Of a stretch of DNA of 17,895 nucleotides, positions 6,462 through 13,423 are shown piece after piece. The stretch spans positions 1-17,895 of the forward strand of contig JAEOTF010000123.1 in assembly GCA_016840025.1 (NCBI GenBank). Direction: 5' to 3'. The translations under genes and the position numbers were made by a program. Source of the DNA: Candidatus Hodarchaeota archaeon. Its GTDB lineage: Archaea; Asgardarchaeota; Heimdallarchaeia; Hodarchaeales; YT1-039. Within the stretch, counting starts at the first letter, position 1, and every line of letters begins with the position of its first letter. The notes below the pieces were generated by a model, which saw only the letters and a program-made list of their open reading frames with translations, was not told the DNA's origin and did not search any database.

Positions 6462-7133
6462 ATGAAAACTATTAATAAAGTTCTTTTAATTTGTTTTTGT
6501 CTACTTCTAACCATGAACATGTCAATAGCGACTAATGCGGTTGATACAGGCTGGAAAAGTGTTAATAATCCTACAGATATAATCCATAGTGGTTGACGAG
6601 ACCTAAACGGTTTATATGCAGATGGAGAAGACGAAATTGCGTTCAATACTTGGACAGTAGAGCCTAGCAATTATTTAATTGCCTATAACTTCTCCTTTGG
6701 TCTCGATAACACTGATGTTATTACTGGCATCGAAATAGATGTTGAGTGTGGACCATACAGCAGTGGTGCGTTAACTAATTGGACATTTGAACTCTTATGG
6801 AATTCAAGAATGAATCAAACAACCAGTGGTTATACGGCATCATCGTCCAATAATATTAATGATAAAGTCGGAGATAACACCATTAGAGGTAATTCAACTG
6901 ATCTTTGGGGACGAGAGTCATGGCTTTGGAATGACTTCTCAGATACAAATTTCGGTGTTAATATCTCCTGTACAAGCTTCAGTGTCTATGGCGCGATTGA
7001 TTTTATGCAAGTTAGGATTCATTATGACGACACTTTACCTGAAATCCTGATGTCAGATCTAATTTTCCCTTTGACTTTACTCTTCGTTGGAGTTTTGATT
7101 ACGGTTAAATTTAAAATGAATAAATTTGCTTGA
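6462..7133 (+). pseudogene. Secreted, C-terminally anchored protein interrupted by an in-frame TGA
   Basis: The ATG at 6462 opens a signal peptide (MKTINKVLLICFCLLLTMNM), then TNAVDTGWKSVNNPTDIIHSG, and meets TGA at 6594-6596 (codon 45). The same frame continues without another stop for 178 codons. That part is a beta-rich ectodomain (NTWTVEPSNY, GIEIDVECG, GAIDFMQVRIHY) and ends in a C-terminal membrane segment (LIFPLTLLFVGVLITV) with a basic tail. The full frame would be 223 residues plus a stop. A single TGG-to-TGA change at a tryptophan explains it most simply, since TGA ends other genes here. Readthrough or selenocysteine insertion is possible but unsupported: no SECIS element was identified. 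The promoter is intact, so the break looks recent. The family is not recognised. Confidence 0.7.
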
Positions 7134-7148
7134 ATTGAATCATTCACT

Positions 7149-7160
7149 TCTTTTCTTTTT
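7149..7160 (+). terminator. T-rich terminator after the interrupted secreted-protein gene
   Basis: TCTTTTCTTTTT begins 16 nt after the stop codon. This is a typical archaeal pyrimidine-rich terminator with no stem. Confidence 0.45.
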
Positions 7161-7222
7161 ATTATTTGCATGTTAAGCTTCTACATTAAGTAAGTAAAGA
7201 ATTATTTCTAAGTATTTCATCG

Positions 7223-7343
7223 TTCTTGAATTTAAAATAGATGGATCATAACACCTTTAATCCATATGTTCCAGATACAATATTCTGGGCATAATATTCA
7301 CATATATGTCACTTAAAGACCTAAAAAATAAGGAATTCAAGAA
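7223..7343. repeat. Widely spaced 10-bp inverted repeat
   Basis: TTCTTGAATT at 7223-7232 is the exact complement of AATTCAAGAA at 7334-7343, with 101 nt between. It is in the 275-nt gap before the zinc-ribbon gene. In AT-rich DNA a 10-bp match at this distance may be chance. Confidence 0.3.
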
Positions 7344-7376
7344 TAAAGTTCCCCAAATTGTATACATCAGTACAAA

Positions 7377-7390
7377 GGCATAAATACTTC
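7377..7390 (+). promoter_or_regulatory. TATA-like box of the zinc-ribbon/UDG-like gene
   Basis: GCATAAATACTTC is centred about 25 nt before the ATG at 7409. It favours that ATG over the upstream ATG at 7358. Confidence 0.5.
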
Positions 7391-7408
7391 AGCAATATTG
7401 AGAATCGC

Positions 7409-8302
7409 ATGAGTACCTTTTTTTGTGAGACGTGTGGTAGTATACTGGATAGTCACGGGTATTGTCAGCGATGTCATCCTGAAATGTTTGTTCCGCAAAT
7501 TGATAAGAAATATCAAGCCCGATGCCGGCATTCAGCGACTAAATACATTCCTTCCGTATTAAAATATCTATTCATAACCGAAGCATTTCCTAGTTCTCAA
7601 AAGTTTTTTTATTTTGAAGATACACATGTAACTCCCTTGTTTACTACACTAGTTCAAGCAATATATGGATTTTACTATCAACCAAGAACATCCATTCAAC
7701 AGGAGGAAAAAACCGCCATATTATCGCAATTTCAAACGGATGGGTATTATTTATTTAATGCAATCGAGTTTCCAATCGACCAAGGGCTTGATGAGAAGAA
7801 AAAGCCCGAATTTCTACCCCATGCGAAAAGAGAGGAAGTTATTCGATTTAAACAAACTGAAATCATACAAAGACTAGATAATCTCGTCTCTGAAGAGGAA
7901 AAAAAGACGGTACAACTGATCCTTCTCAAAAAGAGTGTGTTTAATGGATTAACGCAGGCATTGAAAAAAGAAAATTATCGGGTGTTAAATCAGGAGCACA
8001 TTCCTTTTCCTTATTGGAAATCAAAGGAAGAGACTGGGAACATTGATTTAGTGGTGAAGAGAATACGTCAACTGATACCCACACTTCCTTCCGCTTACAC
8101 CGAAAATGAACCAGTAACTTATATGGGAGATTGGGAAGTTATTCGAGAAACTGAGAAGGCAGTTTTACTACATAAGCGGGAAACTGATCGGGAAATGTGG
8201 TTACCCAAATCAAAAACCATCATTCATAAGTTACAAACAGGTCAAACGCTGGTAATATTACCTCGCTGGTTAGCGGAAAAAAGAAGAGATATGCAAAGAT
8301 AA
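7409..8302 (+). CDS. Zinc-ribbon protein with a uracil-DNA-glycosylase-like middle region
   Basis: A 297-residue protein. Residues 6-22 form a zinc ribbon CxxC-x9-CxxC (CETCG, CQRC). Residues about 50-205 resemble the UDG superfamily fold: a hydrophobic strand LKYLFITEAFP followed by aromatic residues (FFYFE), then FQTDGYYLFNAIEFPID, a strand VQLILLKKSVFNGLTQAL and HIPFPYWKSK. These parallel the superfamily's order of strands, but I see no certain catalytic Asp/His pair, so activity is open. Residues 240-275 (DWEVIRETEKAVLL then WLPKSK) form a small beta module of a kind I associate with phage and plasmid proteins. The ATG is chosen because the ribbon starts five residues later and a TATA-like box lies 25 nt upstream. 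A role in DNA repair or defence is inference. Confidence 0.5.
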   Translation: MSTFFCETCGSILDSHGYCQRCHPEMFVPQIDKKYQARCRHSATKYIPSVLKYLFITEAFPSSQKFFYFEDTHVTPLFTTLVQAIYGFYYQPRTSIQQEEKTAILSQFQTDGYYLFNAIEFPIDQGLDEKKKPEFLPHAKREEVIRFKQTEIIQRLDNLVSEEEKKTVQLILLKKSVFNGLTQALKKENYRVLNQEHIPFPYWKSKEETGNIDLVVKRIRQLIPTLPSAYTENEPVTYMGDWEVIRETEKAVLLHKRETDREMWLPKSKTIIHKLQTGQTLVILPRWLAEKRRDMQR

Positions 8303-8401
8303 TTCGAGTGATTAATACAAGTGGATTGCATTTGATAATATTATAGATTTAAATGATTCATAAGTTAATTAGATATTACGAAATTATAGTGTGAGAGTAT
8401 A

Positions 8402-9040
8402 ATGGCTATCCTTCTTAAATTTCCCAAAGAAGTGATTTTAGAAGGGGAATATATCATATTTAAACCAGAAGTAACAGAAGAAGAATTTTGGGAGCTTTCT
8501 AACGAAGATACTAACTATGAATTAATCGAGGGGGTGCTTGTGATTCATTCTCCAGCGAGTACTGAGCATGAGGACATCTTTTCTTATTTAATGACTATTT
8601 TGAGGGTTTATTTAGAAGAAACAAAACAAGGAAAGATTTTTGGCTCACGATATGTCATGCGATTGGATAAAAAATGGAGTCCTGAACCAGATCTAATGAT
8701 TATTAGACCAGAAAATTATTCCAACATTAAAGAAACTCGGTACGAAGGACCCGCTGATATTGTTGTTGAAATTACGTCTAAAACTACCAAAGATATTGAC
8801 TTAAATAAGAAATTGCCTAAATACTTAGAGGTGGGAGTAAAAGAAGTTTGGATTATAGATCCTGAAGAAAAAAAGATTTCAATCCATTCTAAATCGGACA
8901 AGAAAGAATGGACTGATCCCAAATCAACTGAAAGATTAATTTCTAATGTTTTATCTGAGCTCCCCATTCAAATTGACTGGATCTGGAATAGAACGAAAAA
9001 TCCATTGAATAAAATCGTTAAAATGATCCTAGAAAAGTAA
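8402..9040 (+). CDS. Uma2-family (DUF820) PD-(D/E)XK nuclease
   Basis: A 212-residue protein with the Uma2 pattern. It shows YELIEGVLV (E40), a helix with STEHEDIFSYLM, then SPEPDLMII with D97, DIVVEITS with E123 and S126, and the helix KLPKYLEVGVKEVWIIDP. D97 and E123 with nearby lysines (K137, K140) fit the PD-(D/E)XK metal site. Length matches the family (about 180-220). Uma2 proteins are abundant in cyanobacteria and some archaea and are suspected mobile or defence-related endonucleases; their substrate is generally unknown. The ATG at 8402 follows a TGAGAG purine stretch, and an AGATATTA box is about 26 nt upstream. It stands alone between the UDG-like gene and a broken gene, all on the same strand. 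Confidence 0.85.
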   Translation: MAILLKFPKEVILEGEYIIFKPEVTEEEFWELSNEDTNYELIEGVLVIHSPASTEHEDIFSYLMTILRVYLEETKQGKIFGSRYVMRLDKKWSPEPDLMIIRPENYSNIKETRYEGPADIVVEITSKTTKDIDLNKKLPKYLEVGVKEVWIIDPEEKKISIHSKSDKKEWTDPKSTERLISNVLSELPIQIDWIWNRTKNPLNKIVKMILEK

Positions 9041-9171
9041 ATCGCACCTGAAACTAAAACTAATTATTCTGTAGCAAAGAATAAAATAACAAGATGAGAA
9101 TTTATCAATTTAAATACTTGAATAACGTGAGTTTATTACCTTAATGTCTGTGAGTAGGGATTGTAAAGAAT

Positions 9172-9583
9172 ATGATAAATCAGCGAGTATTCGATCTTAA
9201 TATATTTACTTGGAGAATGGGAACCAAATTTCTCCTTTTTTTCCTTCTTGTTAGTTTAACTATTTTTAATCATCCTGTAAAATCAGTGAAAGCATCTATC
9301 ACGTATACAGATAATTTTACAATTGAAAATCAGTAGTAAAATATTAGCCAATATGAAGGTGCAAATATTAGCAAATATTAGCCTCTGGTTTTCAACTTAT
9401 TGGATAGAAAAAGGATCAGCCTGTTTAAGTTCATATACTCTAGATTATAGTGTAAGCTCCAGTACTCCCAGCTCCAATACTTCAGCTTTAGCTCCCACCA
9501 GTATATCTTGGGGATTTTCGACAATTGTGCTCTTCATTATAACTATACCGTCAATTAAACGATTCTATCGGACTAAAAATTAA
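9172..9583 (+). pseudogene. Frameshifted gene for a small secreted, C-terminally anchored protein
   Basis: Frame one runs from ATG 9172 to TAG 9334-9336. It encodes an N-terminal extension and a signal peptide (MGTKFLLFFLLVSLTIF, then VKSVKASITYTDNFTIENQ). Frame two is open from 9290 to 9583 and encodes a serine-rich stretch (DYSVSSSTPSSNTSALAPTS), a membrane helix (WGFSTIVLFIITIP) and a basic tail (KRFYRTKN). Joined by one frameshift within 9290-9333 they make a secreted protein of about 135 residues with a C-terminal anchor, like the genes at 3336 and 6462. A 10-nt unit AAATATTAGC occurs three times (9339-9348, 9363-9372, 9373-9382), the last two in tandem. A sequencing indel is the main alternative. 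Confidence 0.5.
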
Positions 9584-9585
9584 TC

Positions 9586-9683
9586 ATAATGACTAGTTTC
9601 TTCAATTACCTTATCTACATAAATATAGACTAGTTTTTTCTGTCAAAATGTTGAAAAAGCAACTATAGGGAGTCATTATAGTT
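9586..9683. repeat. Cluster of short inverted and direct repeats
   Basis: ATAATGACT (9586-9594) is complementary to AGTCATTAT (9671-9679). AACTATA (9661-9667) is complementary to TATAGTT (9677-9683). GACTAGTTTCTTC (9591-9603) recurs as GACTAGTTTTTTC about 40 nt later. The cluster lies between the frameshifted gene and two tiny genes; it might be a regulator site or an element end. Confidence 0.35.
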
Positions 9684-9732
9684 TTGATAAGGATTTTTTC
9701 TAAATGTATTATAATGGTTATAGTCTGTGCTA

Positions 9733-9843
9733 ATGGCTAAAAAACTAATAAATCGAGAAGATAGGCATTATGTATTAAAGCGGATGTTAAGCATAATAAA
9801 AAACCTTTTGGAAAGCATTAAATTTAAAGATTCAGATATTTGA
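9733..9843 (+). CDS. Very small basic protein (36 residues)
   Basis: The ATG at 9733 encodes MAKKLINREDRHYVLKRMLS and onward to a TGA at 9841-9843, a lysine/arginine-rich peptide likely to form one helix. A TTATAA box is about 22 nt upstream. The stop overlaps the GAGG ribosome site of the next small gene, 9 nt before its ATG, suggesting a two-gene transcript. No family is recognised and coding status rests on promoter spacing and gene arrangement. Confidence 0.35.
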   Translation: MAKKLINREDRHYVLKRMLSIIKNLLESIKFKDSDI

Positions 9844-9852
9844 GGATTGAAG

Positions 9853-10002
9853 ATGGGAAAAAGAACGTTTCACTCTGATAAAAAAGTGCGGAAAGGGACA
9901 AAATCTGCTAAAACAAGATTATTTAAAGTAAAGCGTGGATACTTATTTGGATTAGTAATTTTAGGATTATTGATCGTTTCAATAATTATAATCTTCTTCT
10001 AA
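9853..10002 (+). CDS. Small single-pass membrane protein (49 residues)
   Basis: The ATG at 9853 follows a GAGG Shine-Dalgarno with 7-nt spacing. The protein has a strongly basic N-terminal half (GKRTFHSDKKVRKGTKSAKT) and a C-terminal membrane helix (YLFGLVILGLLIVSIIIIFF) that ends at the stop. The topology is that of a tail-anchored protein with a positively charged cytoplasmic part. It follows the 36-residue gene closely and precedes the second CPBP gene by 61 nt. The family is not recognised; the ribosome site and clear topology make it more credible than its partner. Confidence 0.55.
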   Translation: MGKRTFHSDKKVRKGTKSAKTRLFKVKRGYLFGLVILGLLIVSIIIIFF

Positions 10003-10063
10003 AAAATCTTATTTACAACGCAATGTTTAACTGAATCCATTGTTTGGATATAAGGGACCCGAT

Positions 10064-11176
10064 TTGAGAAAAATTAACATCGCTGAGATAGAAAATAGTT
10101 ACTTAAATTTCTTCACTCCAGCGGTTATTGTTGCAATAGGCTACTTTCTTTTTAATCTCATCGCTTGGCCACTAGCATTCATACAGTGGTTAACCGGGGA
10201 AATAGATTCTACAACATTCGGTTTAATAGTAATGATTCTTATCTTATTTTTAATTAGTGGAATTGTTCTTTTTTTATTCATTCCTCGACTTAAAGTACTG
10301 GATGTGGATTATAAAGAAGTTAGTGGAATAGGGCTTGTCACTGTTTTTCTCTTGGTTTGTGTTGCTGCTTCTTTTCAAACATTATTAAAGGAATTGTACA
10401 GATTTTTAGATATAAAATTAAAAAATGAAGAGCCTTGGTTCATATCCTCTTACAAAGATTTAAAGGATCCAATACTACTACTGCTGTTTTTATTCTATTC
10501 ATGTTGTGCTTATCCGATCTTCACAGAACTATTTTATCGGCGGATGATAATTCCATTATTAGAAGACCGAGGTTTATCTCCCTTTCATGCTGTTATTCTA
10601 TCTAGTCTCGGTTTTGCCTTTATAGAATTGCCTTCTATCTTTATCGACCCTAATTACACCTATTATACTTATACTCTTTTACTCGTTCTTATATTGGGGT
10701 TTTGTGCAGGTCTTATCTATATATTGACAAGAAATGTTCTATTTCCAGTTTTATTTGGCACTTTATATTATTTTTATGATAATATTGGCTTTCTTGGGAA
10801 AATATTAGAGAAAAATTCATTACACATGATGTATGATCTATTGACGGGTATTAGCTTTCTTATAAGCTTGGGGGTAATGATTTATATAATTCTGAAACTA
10901 ATAGAAACAGAAATTACAGTGAATTGGGTCAAAGAAATAAAAAAGACCTCCGTACCTAATATTCATCGAGGTGTGATAGGATTTTTCATTCTTTCATTAG
11001 GGTTACTTGGAATACAGATATTAGTTGTGAAAATTGGTAGAAATATTACTAATACTGAAGAGCACTATCCAGCAAATGTTTTTCCCGATTATTTCACTTT
11101 CATCACGATCTTTTATTTGATTGCATTTTCCGTTCCCTATTGGTTGACGATATCAACCGAATATGCACAGGATTAA
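10064..11176 (+). CDS. Second degenerate CPBP-family membrane protein, paralogue of the gene at 1179
   Basis: A 370-residue membrane protein with the same layout as the first paralogue: an N-terminal NSYLNFFTPA block, the core LLEDRGLSPFHAVILSS and the C-terminal YWLTISTEYAQD. The active site is more eroded. ExxxR is kept (E155, R159), FxxxH reads F184xxxE188, and the third-motif histidine is G232. It is unlikely to be a peptidase. The TTG at 10064 is chosen because it aligns with the paralogue's Met and has an AAGGG Shine-Dalgarno 7-8 nt upstream. A TTG at 10040 is the alternative. A CTTATTTAC box lies 52 nt before the chosen start, like the paralogue. It is convergent with the HAD gene, 26 nt away. 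Confidence 0.7.
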   Translation: MRKINIAEIENSYLNFFTPAVIVAIGYFLFNLIAWPLAFIQWLTGEIDSTTFGLIVMILILFLISGIVLFLFIPRLKVLDVDYKEVSGIGLVTVFLLVCVAASFQTLLKELYRFLDIKLKNEEPWFISSYKDLKDPILLLLFLFYSCCAYPIFTELFYRRMIIPLLEDRGLSPFHAVILSSLGFAFIELPSIFIDPNYTYYTYTLLLVLILGFCAGLIYILTRNVLFPVLFGTLYYFYDNIGFLGKILEKNSLHMMYDLLTGISFLISLGVMIYIILKLIETEITVNWVKEIKKTSVPNIHRGVIGFFILSLGLLGIQILVVKIGRNITNTEEHYPANVFPDYFTFITIFYLIAFSVPYWLTISTEYAQD

Positions 11177-11202
11177 GCGTACATCCGACATCTCTCCTAT
11201 CT

Positions 11203-11964
11203 TTATTTATCATTGAGTAGTGATGTCAATAGTGTTGGTAATTCGGATGGATTGTTGTAAAAATGTTGCCATTTTGGTTTTGTACCCTTTATGGCACATG
11301 ATTGGATTGTATAAGCTCCTAACTGATCAACTATCTGTAATAACTTTGGGTTATCGTCAATTACGATTGCAGAGGAAGGTGTAACTCTCGCATGTGAGAA
11401 AATTCTTCGATAAAACTCAACTCCTCCTTTCATCATACCAACCAAATCAGGCCCATATAAATTATTAAAGCAATCTAATACTCCCATTTTGGTCAGAATA
11501 GCTTTTAATACCCATGATGTATGCCCTGATGCTGTATGAAGAGTATATCCTTCATACTTCAATCGTTTAATGATATCCACTATTCCCTTTATATCTGCCT
11601 GAAGTTGTGAAGTTACCCATCGTTCTACTTCCCGACATATTTTGTAATAATCATGTATGGGTGGTCTTTCAATGCCTACTGCATCAAACATATAATTAAT
11701 CCAGTTTTCGTCTTCAAATTTCTGATATTTTTTGTATTCAAGATCGATTTTATTATCAATCAATTCTTCAATTTTCTTCATCAGATGTTTGACAACTCGC
11801 AGATTTGCTTCTCGCCACTCGTCCGCGGTACCACCATAGCGTGGTACAAAATATTTTGCGATGAGATCTCTCCATTGTTCCCCTTTTCTGGAATTATCGC
11901 TTATTACTCCGCCATCATCAAAGAATATGGTAAAATTTCGGTTATTTGAGTTAAAATATGCCAC
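11203..11964 (-). CDS. HAD-superfamily protein with a DDGGV variant of motif I
   Basis: A 253-residue protein with a Rossmannoid HAD core and an alpha-helical cap (about residues 24-125). Motif I is FFDDGGVISDN: D16 is the nucleophile, but the second Asp of the usual DxDG is G18, preceded by D17. Motif II is T144-A-S146-G, motif III has K179, and motif IV is VIDDNP with D203/D204. Most HAD phosphatases need the second motif-I Asp as acid/base, so chemistry may differ; I recall this DDGG variant in a set of annotated HAD proteins, so it is probably family-wide rather than a mutation here. The start is GTG at 11964. Substrate unknown. It lies 67 nt downstream of marR on the same strand and might be co-transcribed. 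Confidence 0.75.
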   Translation of the reverse strand: MAYFNSNNRNFTIFFDDGGVISDNSRKGEQWRDLIAKYFVPRYGGTADEWREANLRVVKHLMKKIEELIDNKIDLEYKKYQKFEDENWINYMFDAVGIERPPIHDYYKICREVERWVTSQLQADIKGIVDIIKRLKYEGYTLHTASGHTSWVLKAILTKMGVLDCFNNLYGPDLVGMMKGGVEFYRRIFSHARVTPSSAIVIDDNPKLLQIVDQLGAYTIQSCAIKGTKPKWQHFYNNPSELPTLLTSLLNDK

Positions 11965-12031
11965 CTCGTATTTAATGCTCTTAAAAATCCATATTTCCCT
12001 TTAATATCTACTCTTATGGCAGAACCAAGTT

Positions 12032-12472
12032 TTATCCACTATTTGCGATTATCAGGTTTTCGAGTACTTTTTCAAGTGTTTTCTCGAATTGAAGGATATT
12101 ATCTTCAGAAATTCCATTATAAAAGACTTGATTCATGTCCTTAGCGATTGATAGGTACTTATCTTCAATGCTTGGATCTTTTTTTACTAATCTAATTCTT
12201 TTCATCCGATCATCATCAGGATGATCTAATCTTTCTAAATAGCCTGCTTTTTCAAGCGTTTTTACCATACTCGATAAAGTAGATTTTCCTAATTGTGTTT
12301 TAAACAATAATTCTTGAAAAGACATTTCTTCCTTATCCCATAATACGAAAAGAATTCGACCTTGGGCTGGTGTAATATCCAATTTGTAATGTTTTGATTT
12401 TTGAGTCAACAAACGACCTGAGAGTTGATGGATCTTTGAGATTAATAAACCCGCTTTTCTTTTTTGTGCCAT
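12032..12472 (-). CDS. MarR-family transcriptional regulator
   Basis: A 146-residue protein with typical MarR length and order: an N-terminal dimerisation helix, the winged helix-turn-helix at about 34-95 with LTQKS before it, recognition helix LGKSTLSSMVKTLEKAGYLE (61-80), wing RLDHPDDDRMKRIRL, and C-terminal helices for dimerisation. MarR proteins bind palindromes as dimers and usually release DNA on binding small aromatic ligands or on oxidation. It follows the nitroreductase gene by 67 nt on the same strand. A 16-bp inverted repeat covers its GAGGT ribosome site. A stronger operator pair lies upstream of the nitroreductase, so it probably represses both genes, by inference from arrangement. 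Confidence 0.85.
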   Translation of the reverse strand: MAQKRKAGLLISKIHQLSGRLLTQKSKHYKLDITPAQGRILFVLWDKEEMSFQELLFKTQLGKSTLSSMVKTLEKAGYLERLDHPDDDRMKRIRLVKKDPSIEDKYLSIAKDMNQVFYNGISEDNILQFEKTLEKVLENLIIANSG

Positions 12473-12478
12473 GTTATA

Positions 12479-12494
12479 ATTACCTCAAGGTAAT
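12479..12494 (-). promoter_or_regulatory. Inverted repeat covering the marR ribosome-binding site
   Basis: ATTACCT (12479-12485) pairs with AGGTAAT (12488-12494) around a 2-nt centre. On the minus strand it contains GAGGT, the marR Shine-Dalgarno, 9 nt before the ATG. It could be an operator or a hairpin that hides the ribosome site. Its sequence differs from the operators upstream of the nitroreductase gene. Confidence 0.5.
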
Positions 12495-12539
12495 ATCGAT
12501 ATAATGTTATTAAAATCCTGTTTAGTAGGATTAGAGAGT

Positions 12540-13298
12540 TTACTGACCTTTATTAAGGAATCCTACATTTTTCAAGATTTGAAGAATATCACCTTCTTTT
12601 GATCTTATGTCGCTTTGAAACCATTGTAACCTATTTGTAAAGTATCTGTCCAAAAAATGATTGAAACCTTCTTTTTTCCAGTCAACGGCAAATCCTAGAT
12701 GCTTATCTTTATCATCATAATCAGCAATAATTCTATCTAGTTCTTCCTCTGATAATCTTTTATATTTTTCATAATGAACTATTCCAGTACTCTCCAAACG
12801 TCCTTTTTTATACGTTGGTTCAACTTCTGGATATCCCAAACAAAGACCTAGGAGGGGAAAACAATAATGTTTCGGAAGATTAAATAATTCATAGATTTCT
12901 GAGGGATCTGCCCGGTGAATGCTATTTGTAAATAAACTCTCTATACCTAATGATTTAGCTGCAAGGGCTGCATTTTGCGAAACAAGAATAGCATCTGTGC
13001 TACCGGTAATAAATTCCATAATTCCACCAGTGTCATATTGATGATTCAACCTTTTAGCAGTGTCAGCAATCCGATTAAAATCTACACAAAATACTAATGC
13101 CCTATTTGCACCATAAAACAACTTTTTCAATATAACTTCGTCACGAACAACGATAATTGAATAGCTTTGCCTTCCACCAGAGTTAGCTGCACAAATTGAA
13201 GCTTTGAGTATAATATTCAAATTATTTTCCGAAATTTCTTCCTTGGAAAATCTACGTATTGATCGTAGGCTGTGTATTGTTTTAAGAGTTTGATTCAT
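12540..13298 (-). CDS. NfsA-like FMN-dependent nitroreductase
   Basis: A 252-residue protein of NfsA/Frp length. The N-terminal SLRSIRRFSKEEI is the usual flavin-phosphate-binding segment, followed by AANSGGRQSYSIIVV, a helix with ALAAKSLGIESLF and LGLCLGYPEVEPTYKKGRL. These enzymes are FMN-bound cytoplasmic dimers that pass electrons from NAD(P)H to nitroaromatics, quinones or similar acceptors. The ATG at 13298 has a GGAG Shine-Dalgarno with 9-nt spacing. A TTATATTA box at about 13384-13391 predicts a leader of about 60 nt, and two palindromes abut the upstream side of that box. It heads a nitroreductase-marR unit, suggesting induction by a toxic aromatic or oxidant. Natural substrate unknown. 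Confidence 0.85.
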   Translation of the reverse strand: MNQTLKTIHSLRSIRRFSKEEISENNLNIILKASICAANSGGRQSYSIIVVRDEVILKKLFYGANRALVFCVDFNRIADTAKRLNHQYDTGGIMEFITGSTDAILVSQNAALAAKSLGIESLFTNSIHRADPSEIYELFNLPKHYCFPLLGLCLGYPEVEPTYKKGRLESTGIVHYEKYKRLSEEELDRIIADYDDKDKHLGFAVDWKKEGFNHFLDRYFTNRLQWFQSDIRSKEGDILQILKNVGFLNKGQ

Positions 13299-13382
13299 CT
13301 ATTTTTTCTCCTTTTCGTGATAAAATTCCTTAACAATGATATTAAAGGCATAAAAACTGAAGATTCCTGTTTTTGTTGTTGT

Positions 13383-13393
13383 TTAATATAATT
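13383..13393 (-). promoter_or_regulatory. TATA box of the nitroreductase-marR unit
   Basis: On the minus strand the stretch reads TTATATTAAAC. The operator palindrome starts on the next base upstream, in the position of the archaeal BRE, so a bound repressor would compete with TBP/TFB. Confidence 0.5.
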
Positions 13394-13423
13394 TGTTCTA
13401 ATTAGAACAGTTCGTACTAGAAC
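13394..13423. promoter_or_regulatory. Tandem palindromic operators, likely MarR sites
   Basis: Site 1 is the perfect 16-bp palindrome TGTTCTAATTAGAACA at 13394-13409. Site 2, immediately next to it at 13410-13423, keeps the half-sites GTTC and GAAC (GTTCGTACTAGAAC). The centres are about 15 nt apart, so two dimers could bind along one stretch. The position next to the nitroreductase TATA box, with a marR gene in the same unit, makes this the best candidate for the MarR target. Confidence 0.65.

Noticed and set aside
6594..6596. Selenocysteine reading of the in-frame TGA as the primary call
   Set aside because: The context fits a lost tryptophan, TGA ends other genes in the window, and no SECIS-like element was recognised nearby.
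7306..7383. 25-codon frame MSLKDLKNKEFKNK before the zinc-ribbon gene
   Set aside because: Short and lysine-rich, as expected by chance in A-rich DNA; only a weak TATA-like box; its end overlaps the promoter of the next gene.
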